Positions 4,809-5,951 of a DNA stretch of 5,951 bases are shown here, one piece after another (the stretch's first letter is position 1; every line of letters starts with the position of its first letter). Below the pieces are notes generated by a model. The model did no database searches. It was not told the DNA's origin and worked only from the letters and a program-made list of their open reading frames with translations. Position numbers and translations under genes: made by a program. This DNA comes from Campylobacterales bacterium (GTDB lineage: Bacteria; Campylobacterota; Campylobacteria; Campylobacterales; JAADDG01): positions 1 to 5,951 of the forward strand of contig JALVCR010000012.1 of assembly GCA_027009865.1 (NCBI GenBank), in the 5' to 3' direction.

Positions 4809-5951
4809 TTGAGTGTTACAATAAAGGAAGCAATTAATTTAATTATTTCTCAAAAGGTAAAATTGGATACTCAAATTGTGCCCATAGAAAACGCTTTAAA
4901 TAGAATAAGCGCTAAAAAAATTGAGGCTAAAATAGCTCTTCCTATATTTGATAATTCGGCAATGGACGGATATGCTCTAAAAAGTAAAAAAGGTTTTAAA
5001 AAAAATGAGCGTTTCAAGGTAATTGGCAAAATTTTAGCCGGAGAAGATAAAGATTTTGTTTTGGGAGAGTTTGAAGCTGTAAAAATTATGACGGGAGCTA
5101 AAGTCCCAAAAAGCGCAGATACTGTTATCCCTCAAGAATATGTAAAATCATTTGAAAATGAAATTGAACTTTTAGAAGATATTAAAAAAGATGCCAATAT
5201 TAGAAGAAGAGGCGAAGATATAAATGAAGGAGAGATAGTTTTAGATACAGGAGATGAGATTAACGCAGCTCATATAGCTCTTTTGGCAAGCCAGGGGATA
5301 ACTCATATAGAAGTTTTTGCAAAACCTAAAATTGCGGTTTTTGTTTCAGGAAGCGAGTTAAAACTTCATTTTGAGAAATTAAAGGGTTCTCAAATCTATA
5401 ATTCCAATACCTATTATCTCATATCAAGAATTAAAGAGCTTGGATGTGAAGCTATTTTTGTTGGGAAATCTAAAGACGATTTAGACTCAATTAAGGATTT
5501 TATAAAGAGATCTTTAAAATATGATATGATTATCACAACCGGCGGAGTTAGCGTAGGAGAGGCAGATTATACCAAAAGAGCTTTCGAGGAGCTTGGATTT
5601 GAGAAGATTTTCTCCAAAGTTAAGATAAGACCCGGCAAACCTACCACTTTTGGAAAAATAGAAGATACATTTATTTTAAATCTTCCCGGAAATCCGCTTG
5701 CGGGGGCTTTGAATTTTGAGATTTTTGGCAGAATTTTAATCAATATGAAAAAGGGTGTCAAAGATATTTACCACTCTTTTATTAAAACTCCTATTTTAGA
5801 TGATTTTAAAAGAAAAAAGGGAGCTGATGCCGTAATTCCCGGTCTTTTAACCAACGAAGGATTTAAAGTAGCTGATAAATTTGCTCCAGGCATGGTTAAT
5901 GTTTTAAACCGATGTAACGGTTTTATAGTTTTATCTGCAGAAGTTGAAGAG
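4809..5951 (+). CDS. moeA: Molybdopterin molybdenumtransferase MoeA (3' end cut by window edge)
   Basis: The frame is open for 381 codons to the window edge, against about 390-410 for the family, so only the last part of C-terminal domain IV is missing. Recognisable MoeA motifs in order: PIFDNSAMDGYA (45-56), MTGAKVPKSADTVIPQE (about 95-111), RRRGEDI (about 135-141), SGSEL with the conserved Glu183, IYNSN, GGVSVGEADYTK (245-256), RPGKPTTFG (about 274-282) and LPGNPLAG (292-299). Domains III (about 175-320) and IV follow the usual plan. MoeA inserts molybdate into adenylylated molybdopterin in the cytoplasm, the last common step of Mo cofactor synthesis (tungsten in some relatives). Molybdoenzymes such as nitrate reductase or formate dehydrogenase would be the customers. 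The start is a TTG with a good ribosome site. No other moa/moe gene is in the window, and no Moco-type riboswitch fits the short leader. Confidence 0.95.
   Translation, partial: MSVTIKEAINLIISQKVKLDTQIVPIENALNRISAKKIEAKIALPIFDNSAMDGYALKSKKGFKKNERFKVIGKILAGEDKDFVLGEFEAVKIMTGAKVPKSADTVIPQEYVKSFENEIELLEDIKKDANIRRRGEDINEGEIVLDTGDEINAAHIALLASQGITHIEVFAKPKIAVFVSGSELKLHFEKLKGSQIYNSNTYYLISRIKELGCEAIFVGKSKDDLDSIKDFIKRSLKYDMIITTGGVSVGEADYTKRAFEELGFEKIFSKVKIRPGKPTTFGKIEDTFILNLPGNPLAGALNFEIFGRILINMKKGVKDIYHSFIKTPILDDFKRKKGADAVIPGLLTNEGFKVADKFAPGMVNVLNRCNGFIVLSAEVEE

Noticed and set aside
5567..5761. 64-codon minus-strand open frame
   Set aside because: It lies inside moeA over the conserved RPGKPTTFG and LPGNPLAG coding region and is a shadow of it.

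Overview
The window looks like chromosomal DNA from a low-GC member of the Campylobacterota (formerly Epsilonproteobacteria), possibly one of the free-living or vent lineages. The grounds are an AT-rich base composition, AGA-dominated arginine codons, and promoters that are mostly a -10 TATAAT hexamer behind T-rich DNA with no clear -35. The single-RRM protein of 88 residues is also of the kind found in Helicobacter and relatives. The genus cannot be fixed from this sequence.

Left end (1-505, minus strand): a HEPN/MNT toxin-antitoxin pair. A complete MNT nucleotidyltransferase (MntA antitoxin) overlaps by 8 nt the start of a HepT-like HEPN RNase that runs off the left edge. By hand count GC here is about 22%, against roughly 35-45% in segments of the next genes, which suggests an acquired accessory module.

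635-2647: a LysR-type regulator (minus) and a YeiH-family membrane protein (putative sulfate/sulfite exporter, plus) diverge from a 114-bp region that holds both promoters. This matches the yeiE/yeiH arrangement of enterobacteria and suggests local control of the transporter by its neighbour.

2788-3937 (plus): a small RRM RNA-binding protein with its own promoter, a 5' leader hairpin and a strong downstream hairpin terminator. It is followed by a separately promoted inositol monophosphatase/SuhB-family enzyme with a GTG start.

3934-4746 (minus): a long single prepilin-like protein with a type IV class III leader and an EF-hand-like Asp loop. Its stop overlaps the suhB stop in a shared TTAA. 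It is divergent from moeA (4809 to the right edge, plus, TTG start), the molybdopterin molybdenumtransferase of molybdenum cofactor synthesis, which lacks only its C-terminal end.

The genes are mostly single transcription units and form no common pathway. The sensible functional pairs are hepT/mntA and lysR/yeiH. There is no gene-free stretch above 300 bases, and no tRNA, rRNA, CRISPR array or insertion sequence was seen. I found no clearly new multi-gene system. The best leads are the toxin-antitoxin module, the orphan pseudopilin and the leader hairpin of the RRM gene.
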